From the NCBI GenBank assembly GCA_019894735.1, contig JAGXOB010000039.1, positions 1 to 12,817 on the forward strand: 12,817 bases of DNA, given 5' to 3'. The translations under genes were made by a program, and so were the position numbers. This document shows positions 1 to 6,137 of this stretch, piece after piece (within the stretch, counting starts at the first letter, position 1; each line of letters opens with the position of its first letter). The notes beneath the pieces are model-generated. The model worked only from the letters and a program-made list of their open reading frames with translations. It was not told the origin of the DNA and searched no databases. The DNA comes from Promethearchaeota archaeon (GTDB taxonomy: Archaea > Asgardarchaeota > Lokiarchaeia > Sigynarchaeales > SOKP01).

Positions 1-1368
1 GGTTATAATCTCGCTATTAACCAATTTAAAAAAGCTGTTTGAATCGTTATTTTGTAGATAATTATCAAAACCAATTTCAGATTTACATAATTGTTCGTGG
101 AGAAAATTATCTACCAAAGCACCCATTGCCTTACTGTTACCTTCTAAACCATCGAGATTTGCTCCAATAATTAGGAAGTTATAATCAATATTCTTATCTT
201 TTATATTATTAAGGAAATGTAATAACATCTCCTGGTTTCTCCCTCCAATACCTTTCCCTTTTATTGTTACTGTTAATTCTCCCGTCCCAATTAAAGCAAT
301 TCTCTGCTTTGTAGATTTCACAATAATAGATTGTAATTTATGCGAAATAAGATTGTATAATTCCTCTCCAAAGACAGCGGCTTCTCCTACGATCTGGTTT
401 GAAAAATATTCTACCTTAAAATTTAGTTTCTTTAAATAACCAGTTACCCCCTTAACGCTTGATTCTACGCTTCCTATAAGATAATTGTGAACATTCTCAA
501 AATAATTAGGTTTCTCTAAAGGTTTATTTAGTGATGGGTCATTTTTTCCTATCGTAAAGAGTTGCTTGACTGATACAGGAATCTTATGTAATAATTGGTA
601 CTTCTCAATAACATCATATGCGTCTTTAAAAGAAGTTAGGTCAGGTACAGTAGGCCCAGATGCGATGGATTCCAAATTGTTGCCAACTACATCTGATATT
701 ATAAGAGCTATTACTGTAGCTTTACTACTTTCATATATTTTTTTCGCAAGATTCCCCCCTTTAAAGTCGGACAGATGTTTTCGGACAGTATTAATTTCGT
801 GAATCGACGCTCCAGAGGCTATTAGGTGAGAGTTCGTCGCTTGCAAATCTTCTAGGGTTATATCTTGCTTAGGCATAGGTAATAGAGCAGAACCCCCTCC
901 TGATAATAAGAAAATAATTAAATCGTCTTTAGTTGTGTTTTCAATATGATTGAGCATCATCTTTGTGCCGTTAAACCCAATCTCATCTGGTATCGGATGA
1001 GAAGCTAAATTCATTACTATTTCACTTGAACCAGCACCGATTTTTAGGTTTAAATTATTTGGGATATTAAGCAATCCTTTATAGTTTATTTTGGCGTATT
1101 TTTTTAAAAGTTCTTCGATTGATAGAGCCATTTGGGCCGTAGCTTTTCCGCCCCCTATAACTAATATTTCCCTAAAGGTCCTAAGATCAAACACATCGTT
1201 GCGAATAATAAGATTATCCTCGAGAATTTTTACATTACTTTGAATTAACTCTTTAGGTTCAACTGAACTTAGAGCAATCTCTAAAGCGGTTAATCCGATT
1301 TTTCTAAGCGCTAACGATTCTTCGTTAATGTTGTTTGAAATTAGTTCGGATATATTTTTTACATACAA
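1..1368 (-). CDS. Glycerate 2-kinase (MOFRL family), C-terminus cut by window edge
   Basis: This gene phosphorylates D-glycerate to 2-phosphoglycerate with ATP in the cytoplasm, feeding lower glycolysis from serine/glycerate breakdown or a non-phosphorylating Entner-Doudoroff route. The minus strand is open without a stop from 1368 to base 1 (456 codons). Visible motifs are LVIGGGKA near residues 69-76, whose Lys matches the catalytic lysine of the family, then FLLSGGGSALLPMP, then ISDVVGNNLESIASGPTVPD with the family's catalytic Asp, and a MOFRL-type C-terminal region with GIGGRNQEM and GANLDGLEGNSKAMGALVD. About 15-20 C-terminal residues lie outside the window. The frame has no ATG before the GGGKA motif, and an in-frame TAG lies at 1420-1422. 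I chose TTG at 1366-1368, preceded by GAGAAG, but the start is uncertain. The family call is secure; the pathway is inferred. Confidence 0.93.
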   Translation of the reverse strand, partial: MYVKNISELISNNINEESLALRKIGLTALEIALSSVEPKELIQSNVKILEDNLIIRNDVFDLRTFREILVIGGGKATAQMALSIEELLKKYAKINYKGLLNIPNNLNLKIGAGSSEIVMNLASHPIPDEIGFNGTKMMLNHIENTTKDDLIIFLLSGGGSALLPMPKQDITLEDLQATNSHLIASGASIHEINTVRKHLSDFKGGNLAKKIYESSKATVIALIISDVVGNNLESIASGPTVPDLTSFKDAYDVIEKYQLLHKIPVSVKQLFTIGKNDPSLNKPLEKPNYFENVHNYLIGSVESSVKGVTGYLKKLNFKVEYFSNQIVGEAAVFGEELYNLISHKLQSIIVKSTKQRIALIGTGELTVTIKGKGIGGRNQEMLLHFLNNIKDKNIDYNFLIIGANLDGLEGNSKAMGALVDNFLHEQLCKSEIGFDNYLQNNDSNSFFKLVNSEIIT

Positions 1369-1427
1369 CTTCTCGTCTGCGTAATAAATTAAAATTAATA
1401 TTTTTATTGTATGTAGAATCTATCTCA

Positions 1428-1440
1428 TTTATATAAGTAT
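1428..1440. promoter_or_regulatory. TATA element shared by divergent glycerate kinase and lpd genes
   Basis: The 96-bp gap between the two divergent genes contains TTTATATAAGTAT, with a symmetric TTATATAA core at 1429-1436. Read to the right it predicts transcription starting near 1459, only a few bases before the dehydrogenase start. Read to the left it predicts a start near 1407, giving about a 40-nt leader to the TTG of the kinase. One symmetric box could serve both genes. This rests on position and sequence only. Confidence 0.45.
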
Positions 1441-1464
1441 TTAATCAAAATTATTGGAGTCATT

Positions 1465-2961
1465 TTGAAGATGTCGGATTCAGAAATGTATGATCTAGCA
1501 GTTATAGGCTCAGGTCCCGGTGGATATCATTCTGCGATCAGAGCAGCCCAATATGGGGCTAAAGTTGCTTTAATTGAGAAAGATAAGTTAGGAGGTACGT
1601 GCTTAAATTGGGGGTGTATTCCCGCAAAGGCATTATACGCATCTGCGGAGCTAATACAAAAACTCAGAGAAACTGGAGCCGATCATGGAATTATTAGCGA
1701 TTTTAAGGTAGATTTTGCTAAGGCTGTTGAACGAAAAAACAAAGTTGTGAAAGAATTAACAGACGGAATTGCTACGTTAGAAAATAGGTGGAAGAACGAC
1801 GTTTTTATCGGACATGGTAAGATTTTAAGTGGTAATGCTGAAGAAGGATTTGCAGTTTCTATAGAAGGAAAGGATAAAGAGATTATAAAGGCAAAACGAG
1901 TCATCATTGCTACGGGCTCCACTCCCGTCATGATTCGGTCATTCAACATAGATCACGATAGAATATTGACGAGCGACGACATTTTAGATCCCGACTTCAA
2001 AAATGTTCCGAAACGGTTATTGATTATCGGAGCAGGCGTAGCTGGATGTGAATTTGCGAACATCTTTGCAATTTTTGGGAGCAAAGTAATTATGTTAGAA
2101 TACCTCCCATCTCCAATAGCAACTGAAGAGCCTATGATCGTGAAAGAGCTACAAAAGAAATTTAAAGACTTAGAAATAGAAATACACGTTTCTCAAAATG
2201 TACTATCTATTGATAAAACTGGATCGGGTGTAAAAGTGACTACTTATTCAGCTGATTTCCAAAGAGATCAAATAGATTCTGCTGAAAAATCATATTTTGA
2301 AGCAGACTACTGTTTAATATCTATTGGTCGCGCAAAAGAATCGGGTGAGTTAGGTTTAGAAAATTTTGGAATTGAGTCCATGCGGGGCGCAATTAAAGTC
2401 GATCATAAAACCTTAGAAACATCCGAGAAAGGAATATACGCAATTGGAGACGTTACTGGAGGAATAATGTTAGCTCACGTTGCTAGACACGAAGGCAATG
2501 TCGCAGTTGCAAACGCTTTAGCTAGCTTAGGTGCTTTTCCAATAAAAAAAAGATATACTGATTACACTGTCGTTCCAGCAACTATTTTTACATCTCCGAA
2601 TATAGGTTCAGTAGGTATTCGCAGAAAACAGGCTAAAGATATGGGCTACGATGTATTATTTGGAAGATTCCCTTACGAGGCTTTAGGAAAGGCAAAGTGT
2701 ATAGGAGAAGAACGCGGATTTATATTGATATTAGCTGATAAAAAGACGAATATGATAATAGGAGCGTCTTGTATTGGAGCAGAGGCACCAGAACTAATTT
2801 CTGAAATCGCATTAGCCATGAGACATGGATTAACAGTTCATCAAGTTGCTGAAACAATACATAGTCATCCAACCTTATCTGAAATGGTTCTTGAAGGAAT
2901 GGAAGATGTTTTTGGCATGGCAATTCACAAAAAATCGAGACCCATAGGACTAAATGATTAA
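1465..2961 (+). CDS. lpdA: Dihydrolipoamide dehydrogenase (E3 / glycine-cleavage L-protein)
   Basis: This FAD flavoenzyme reoxidises the dihydrolipoyl group of 2-oxoacid dehydrogenase or glycine cleavage H-protein, passing electrons to NAD+. The 498-residue product has the FAD fold GSGPGG (15-20), the redox disulfide GGTCLNWGCIP (Cys46, Cys51), the NAD fold GAGVAGCEF (189-197) with Glu212 at the end of the second strand (favouring NAD over NADP), the FAD site GIYAIGDV (323-330) and the C-terminal dimer domain with HPTLSE. There His468 and Glu473 form the catalytic pair contributed across the dimer. All key residues are present. It is slightly longer than the usual 460-480 residues. The start is TTG at 1465 (5 nt after GGAG at 1456-1459) or ATG at 1471. 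No E2, H- or P-protein gene lies nearby, so the partner complex is unknown. Confidence 0.93.
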   Translation: MKMSDSEMYDLAVIGSGPGGYHSAIRAAQYGAKVALIEKDKLGGTCLNWGCIPAKALYASAELIQKLRETGADHGIISDFKVDFAKAVERKNKVVKELTDGIATLENRWKNDVFIGHGKILSGNAEEGFAVSIEGKDKEIIKAKRVIIATGSTPVMIRSFNIDHDRILTSDDILDPDFKNVPKRLLIIGAGVAGCEFANIFAIFGSKVIMLEYLPSPIATEEPMIVKELQKKFKDLEIEIHVSQNVLSIDKTGSGVKVTTYSADFQRDQIDSAEKSYFEADYCLISIGRAKESGELGLENFGIESMRGAIKVDHKTLETSEKGIYAIGDVTGGIMLAHVARHEGNVAVANALASLGAFPIKKRYTDYTVVPATIFTSPNIGSVGIRRKQAKDMGYDVLFGRFPYEALGKAKCIGEERGFILILADKKTNMIIGASCIGAEAPELISEIALAMRHGLTVHQVAETIHSHPTLSEMVLEGMEDVFGMAIHKKSRPIGLND

Positions 2962-2967
2962 AATTTC

Positions 2968-2981
2968 TTTAATTTATTAAA
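2968..2981. terminator. Possible bidirectional terminator between convergent genes
   Basis: Only 21 bp separate the stop codons of the dehydrogenase and the phosphoesterase. They contain the AT-only inverted repeat TTTAATTTATTAAA, which is T-rich on both strands. It may end both transcripts, but the stem is weak. Confidence 0.25.
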
Positions 2982-2982
2982 A

Positions 2983-5112
2983 CTAGCGTTTAATGTATTC
3001 AACTTTGAACGAGGTTAATTTTCCTTTTTTAACGATAATTTCTCGAAAGGCTCCTGCTAAAGCTGGTTTGAAATAACTCCCTAATCCTAATGCGGGGGTT
3101 TGAACAACATAAGGGGCATTAAGTTCAACTTCTTCTTGCGTTTCATATTGTTCAGAGTAGAGATCGTAAAAAATAGCTGCTGGATTTTCTAACTTTTCAA
3201 TACTATATGGAAGTGTGTTCGAGGTATTTTTAGGTATGTTCTTTATATCCTTTAATCGAAATTCCTTTAATTGGTGTGTATGTCCCGCTAGCGTAAGAAG
3301 ACAATAATCAAGGCAAAATTTAAGAAGTTTAGCCCAGTTTGAAGATATAGTTCCATATTTAATATCAAATTTATCGTCAATTCGAGCTGAGGAACCTTTT
3401 TTGCCTAATTTTGCAAGTAAAGATTCTTTAAATTGATCAATTGAAGTTAAAATGTCTTGGGGAGTTTTTGATATCGAAAAACGCTTACGAGAGCTAATCG
3501 TTTTTTTGGGATTAATTGGAGGGCCATGAATCAATAGAAATGTGTTGTTCCCCGGTTTAATTTCATTGTTAGCTATATTTTCTAAATACTTTATTTGTTT
3601 GTTAGTAAGTCCAGTAACTGAAGGATGCCCACTTACGAAATCTATTATATTTTTAAAAGAGTCTGAGCCTGAATTTAAGAATATGAAATTGTTATCTCCT
3701 AATTTCAGGAAATAATCCAGAGAAATGTTAATTTCCCTTAAGAAACCCTTTAGGGATCGAAAATTTTTAGCGATTGAACTAATTGGATTTGCCAACAACT
3801 CGTCGTTTAAAGCTATCGCTTCTTCTCCGGTTAAACCTATTTTCTTGTATAAATTACCCCACCTAAGATCATAGTGGGCTGTTCTGAAGTCATGATTGCC
3901 CAGAGTTGTAAATATGGGGCATAACAATTCTTCCCCAGAAACCATTCCTCTTCTTTTTTCTTGTGGAAGATTTAGTACGATTTCTTTAAAAATCCGCCAG
4001 TTACTATATTCGTAGTCAAAGTCTAAATCTTTTCTTTTCTCCTTATCAATTTTAGAAAGTATAGCAAAATCAATAATATCCCCAGTCAGAACTATAAAAT
4101 CTAAATCACTTTGTATTACTTGTTTGTTTGCAAGCTTTATGAAGTTTCTAAAATTATTATTAGGGTTAATATATCGCTTGTGGAGAGGTTTTGTAGTTTT
4201 AATTTTTTCCTCTGGCTGTCTCATCAATAAACGTTGGAAAAAAGAAACTGCTTTTGCACTTTGAGCAATAATTTCGCTGACATCTGATTTTCTTACTAAA
4301 GTTTTCCATTTTTTAACAATTTCGTAAATTCTATCGTTACGTTCAGCTAGATGCAAATCCGTTGCTTGTAAAAACTTGAAATCTATCCACTCATTTTTTG
4401 ATACTACTATAGAATGATAATTAGTCAAAATAGGTTTATTAAGTTGTTTAAATTCCATGTCGAACATTACAAAATTAAAACTCTTTAAAAAATCAATTAC
4501 TTCGTTAGAAAGTTTTATGTATATAGTCGCTGTGTAATACTTATTCAAACTTCCAAAAATTTCGTGCTTGGTAAGATAATTTTGTGGATTAGAATAGTTA
4601 TCATAACTTGGATTATCAATTTCATAAGAATTAGCAGTACCAACCTTTAATATTATCGGTTTTATCACATCTCCTCGAAAAGCGCGTGGTCTCAATTTCA
4701 TTATTTTCTCAGATGGGATGATATCAAATTTATTTCCTTTGGAATCTGTAAGTTCACCTGTGATAGGTATTTCTTCTTCAATCTTCTCCGTTTTATCCCT
4801 AATGAAGATACGTTTAATTCTGCTCCAAATACCTCTTTTTTTTTCTTTTTCAAGCCTTAATAGGCGTTCTTTTTTCGCTTTCTCAAGATATTCTAACAAT
4901 TTCCACTTGTATTCAAGAATGGGAATTAGGTTTATATTATCCTTGATAAATTCCTCAAAATGAGCTGAAGAGTCAAGATTACTAACAAATAATAATTTTA
5001 CTTCAAATTCATAGTTCTTTAATTCGTTATCTATGTTCAAAAATAGAGGGTGTCCCAGATTTGGGCTGATCAGCAAAGCATTTTTAGGTCGGATGCTATT
5101 AGATTCAATCAA
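2983..5112 (-). CDS. Large calcineurin-like metallophosphoesterase with uncharacterised N-terminal region
   Basis: The 709-residue product is a two-metal phosphoesterase. Its motifs run in the usual order: D252-x-H254 (QATDLHL), GD at 344-345 (VLTGDIID), GNHD at 405-408, an isolated His529 in LLIHGPP, and GHTH at 610-613. Together they supply a complete metal site. The substrate (nucleotide, phosphoprotein, phospholipid or other phosphoester) cannot be told. Residues 1-240 match nothing I recognise. A very basic, helical stretch (about 65-110, rich in Lys/Arg/Glu) could bind membrane or nucleic acid, and residues 190-245 look like beta strands leading into the catalytic domain. No signal peptide or transmembrane segment is evident. 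Translation seems to start at TTG (5110-5112), as an in-frame TGA lies two codons upstream and the next Met is about 138 codons in. It lies downstream of LSm on the same strand, 219 bp away, probably in its own unit. Confidence 0.85.
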   Translation of the reverse strand: MIESNSIRPKNALLISPNLGHPLFLNIDNELKNYEFEVKLLFVSNLDSSAHFEEFIKDNINLIPILEYKWKLLEYLEKAKKERLLRLEKEKKRGIWSRIKRIFIRDKTEKIEEEIPITGELTDSKGNKFDIIPSEKIMKLRPRAFRGDVIKPIILKVGTANSYEIDNPSYDNYSNPQNYLTKHEIFGSLNKYYTATIYIKLSNEVIDFLKSFNFVMFDMEFKQLNKPILTNYHSIVVSKNEWIDFKFLQATDLHLAERNDRIYEIVKKWKTLVRKSDVSEIIAQSAKAVSFFQRLLMRQPEEKIKTTKPLHKRYINPNNNFRNFIKLANKQVIQSDLDFIVLTGDIIDFAILSKIDKEKRKDLDFDYEYSNWRIFKEIVLNLPQEKRRGMVSGEELLCPIFTTLGNHDFRTAHYDLRWGNLYKKIGLTGEEAIALNDELLANPISSIAKNFRSLKGFLREINISLDYFLKLGDNNFIFLNSGSDSFKNIIDFVSGHPSVTGLTNKQIKYLENIANNEIKPGNNTFLLIHGPPINPKKTISSRKRFSISKTPQDILTSIDQFKESLLAKLGKKGSSARIDDKFDIKYGTISSNWAKLLKFCLDYCLLTLAGHTHQLKEFRLKDIKNIPKNTSNTLPYSIEKLENPAAIFYDLYSEQYETQEEVELNAPYVVQTPALGLGSYFKPALAGAFREIIVKKGKLTSFKVEYIKR

Positions 5113-5199
5113 GGTTCAATAATTTTCAATCATATTTTTAATTCCTACTTATTGAAGAAGACTCAAGGCCTAATAAGTTTTTATTTGTTCAAAATGAAG

Positions 5200-5215
5200 T
5201 TTAAGATCTCTTAAA
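5200..5215. repeat. Inverted repeat TTTAAGA-TC-TCTTAAA upstream of the phosphoesterase
   Basis: This is a perfect 7-bp inverted repeat with a 2-bp centre, about 90-100 bp upstream of the phosphoesterase start. Its size and symmetry suit a dimeric regulator site. No regulator gene is nearby, so its role is a guess. Confidence 0.4.
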
Positions 5216-5233
5216 GTAAATAACTAGAATACG

Positions 5234-5297
5234 ATCGCTAATTTTAATAATAATATTGCTCTATCGATTAGCGATGCTTTTTTATCGATGAAAAAAG
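5234..5297. other. Stem-loop region between LSm and the phosphoesterase
   Basis: ATCGCTAAT (5234-5242) and ATTAGCGAT (5267-5275) are exact reverse complements around a 24-nt loop, and T6 follows directly at 5278-5283. CTTTTTT (5277-5283) can also pair with AAAAAAG (5291-5297) around ATCGATG. Read rightward, the first hairpin plus T-run looks like a terminator, but no plus-strand gene ends here. Read leftward, the A6/T6 hairpin lies about 35-55 nt past the LSm stop and gives its mRNA a U6 tract, so it may be the 3' end of LSm. The rest of the 5113-5331 gap shows no gene. Confidence 0.4.
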
Positions 5298-5331
5298 TTA
5301 TAATCTCTTCCAAAACTGAAAACCGGCAGAA

Positions 5332-5604
5332 CTAGTTGAGGTTCACAAAAATTACATTATCTCCCCTAACCACAATATTCCCTAAGTCCTCATGCTCTTC
5401 TTTGATGGCGCCATCCTCATCCACATATTCAAAAAGTTGACTCGTTCCTTCAAGATATAGATTAAGATGCTCATCAAATCCCATAAGCATACCTCTAAAC
5501 AACCGATTTCGCTTAACTTTTATCAAAATGACCTTATTAACAGATTCTTTCAAATAATCTATAGGTCTGTTAGGTCTACCCTGTTGGTAATTTTTCCTTT
5601 CCAT
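5332..5604 (-). CDS. Archaeal Sm-like protein (LSm/SmAP)
   Basis: This is a small Sm-fold protein expected to form a ring (usually a heptamer) that binds U-rich RNA and takes part in RNA processing or stability. From the ATG at 5602-5604 it has 90 residues. The Sm1 motif contains FRGMLMGFDEHLNLYLEG, where the His and Asn of DEHLNL are the expected base-binding residues. The Sm2 motif is IVVRGDNVIFVN, with the conserved RGD. A loop between the motifs (EYVDEDGAIKEEHEDLG) is rather long and acidic. A GTG at 5614-5616 would add four residues (MLRE); I prefer the ATG. In many archaea LSm is followed by the ribosomal protein L37e gene. That partner is absent here: the following 219 bp show no such reading frame. 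Confidence 0.92.
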   Translation of the reverse strand: MERKNYQQGRPNRPIDYLKESVNKVILIKVKRNRLFRGMLMGFDEHLNLYLEGTSQLFEYVDEDGAIKEEHEDLGNIVVRGDNVIFVNLN

Positions 5605-5684
5605 TTCTCTTAACACTAAAAAAAACTATTTCAAAAAAATCTAATATAATAATCTAAATTGAAGTTCAGAATTAAAACCTTTTG

Positions 5685-5732
5685 TTTATATATTCTAATA
5701 TGTTTAAAAAGATCACAAATAATTTGTCGATC
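5685..5732 (-). promoter_or_regulatory. LSm promoter with palindrome just upstream of the TATA box
   Basis: On the minus strand AATATATAAA (5685-5694) is a good TATA box, predicting a start near 5664 and a leader of about 60 nt. A nearer box (ATTATTATATTAG, around 5641-5654) is an alternative. Upstream, at 5711-5732, lies a long palindrome: GATC, ACAAAT, a single A, ATTTGT, C, GATC. It is symmetric except for one extra base and could be an operator. The rest of 5733-5850 shows nothing recognisable. Confidence 0.45.
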
Positions 5733-5852
5733 ATATGAGTAGTTTCAAATTCTTTATAGTCGTAATTTTATGAAAATTAAAGGATAAAATTTTAACGTGG
5801 TTTAGAGGGATTTTTAGAAAATAGCTTCTGAAGAATCAAAAAAAATATATGG

Positions 5853-5860
5853 GATATATT
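5853..5860 (+). promoter_or_regulatory. TATA box of the tRNA-Arg gene
   Basis: GATATATT is centred about 26 bp upstream of the tRNA 5' end, the usual archaeal TATA distance, so the transcript would start at or within a few bases of the mature end. The TTTATAAATA that abuts the tRNA is too close to be its own box. Confidence 0.45.
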
Positions 5861-5920
5861 CCTAGTATCTTTTATAAATAAAGGCTCGTGGCGAAGCATG
5901 GATATCGCGGCTGCCTCCTA

Positions 5921-5938
5921 CATAATTTTTATGGGGAA
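5921..5938 (+). other. tRNA intron 1, canonical 37/38 site, 18 nt
   Basis: The junctions form a textbook hBHBh' fold. The outer helix is CTGC/GCAG (28-31 with 39-42). The central 4-bp helix is CTCC (5915-5918) with GGGG (5933-5936). The 3-nt bulges are TAC (cut after A37) and AAA (cut after the second A). The inner helix is ATAA/TTAT with a TTT loop. The intron is little more than the motif itself, close to the smallest size the endonuclease can use. Confidence 0.85.
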
Positions 5939-5959
5939 AGCAGAAGGTCGGGGGTTCAA

Positions 5960-5989
5960 TATAAATCGCGCTTAACGATTCTTGAACAC
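5960..5989 (+). other. tRNA intron 2, non-canonical T-loop site (58/59), 30 nt
   Basis: Removing these 30 nt turns an oversized T-loop into exactly TTCAAAT. The junctions fit a bulge-helix-bulge: central helix GTTC (5954-5957) with GAAC (5984-5987), bulges AAT (cut after the second A) and ACA (cut after AC), outer helix GGGG with TCCC (one G-U), and an inner helix AATCG/CGATT with a CGCTTAA loop and two mismatches near the bulge. T-loop introns are known in some archaea, mainly Thermoproteota and Nitrososphaerota, whose splicing endonuclease is relaxed. Confidence 0.8.
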
Positions 5990-6005
5990 ATCCCCTCGGG
6001 CCTGC

Positions 6006-6018
6006 TTTTTTATTTTTT
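6006..6018 (+). terminator. T-rich terminator of the tRNA gene
   Basis: One base after the tRNA 3' end comes T6, A, T6, a standard archaeal U-tract termination signal. Confidence 0.7.
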
Positions 6019-6069
6019 AAATATATAATAAAAAATAAAACCACAAATCGTTTTTACGATATTACTCTA

Positions 6070-6093
6070 TTTACATAACGTAAATTTATATAA
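6070..6093 (+). promoter_or_regulatory. AOR promoter: TATA box with adjoining inverted repeat
   Basis: TTTATATAA (6085-6093) is a strong TATA box predicting a transcript start at about 6113-6116, on top of the first in-frame ATG (6114). Immediately upstream is the inverted repeat TTTAC-ATAAC-GTAAA (6070-6084), covering the BRE position where TFB binds and therefore placed to act as an operator. A second small hairpin, ATCGT-TTTT-ACGAT, lies at 6047-6060. Confidence 0.5.
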
Positions 6094-6137
6094 TTGTCTA
6101 TCACATATATTAAATGTCAAAAAATAGAGGTGAAATT

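Larger units (their letters stand above)
5882..6004 (+). tRNA. tRNA-Arg(CCU) with two introns (anticodon loop and T-loop)
   Basis: Spliced exons 5882-5920, 5939-5959 and 5990-6004 give a 75-nt tRNA that reads AGG codons. The acceptor stem AGGCTCG pairs with CGGGCCT (one G-U), with discriminator G and no encoded CCA. T8 and G9 precede a D-arm of GCGA/TCGC with GG in the loop. The anticodon arm is GCTGC, CTCCTAA, GCAGA, with four pairs and a G-A opposition at 27-43. The variable loop is AGGTC. The T-arm is GGGGG, TTCAAAT, CCCCT, a standard T-loop that appears only after a 30-nt insert is removed. Both inserts sit in bulge-helix-bulge structures (separate entries). The A1-U72 end pair is less common than G1-C72. 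The gene lies between divergent LSm and the AOR cluster and ends in a T-rich terminator. A pseudogene is unlikely because every stem is intact. Confidence 0.87.

Noticed and set aside
566..802. 78-residue plus-strand reading frame
   Set aside because: Lies wholly inside the minus-strand glycerate kinase, which has clear family motifs on both sides of it.
5113..5331. Ribosomal protein L37e gene, the usual neighbour of archaeal LSm
   Set aside because: No frame of suitable length with CXXC zinc motifs is present on the minus strand here.
5871..5880. TTTATAAATA as the tRNA promoter
   Set aside because: It abuts the tRNA 5' end; a TATA box must lie about 26 bp upstream, where GATATATT is found.
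5862..6044. 60-residue minus-strand reading frame
   Set aside because: It is antisense to the tRNA-Arg gene and its terminator; the composition shows no protein character.
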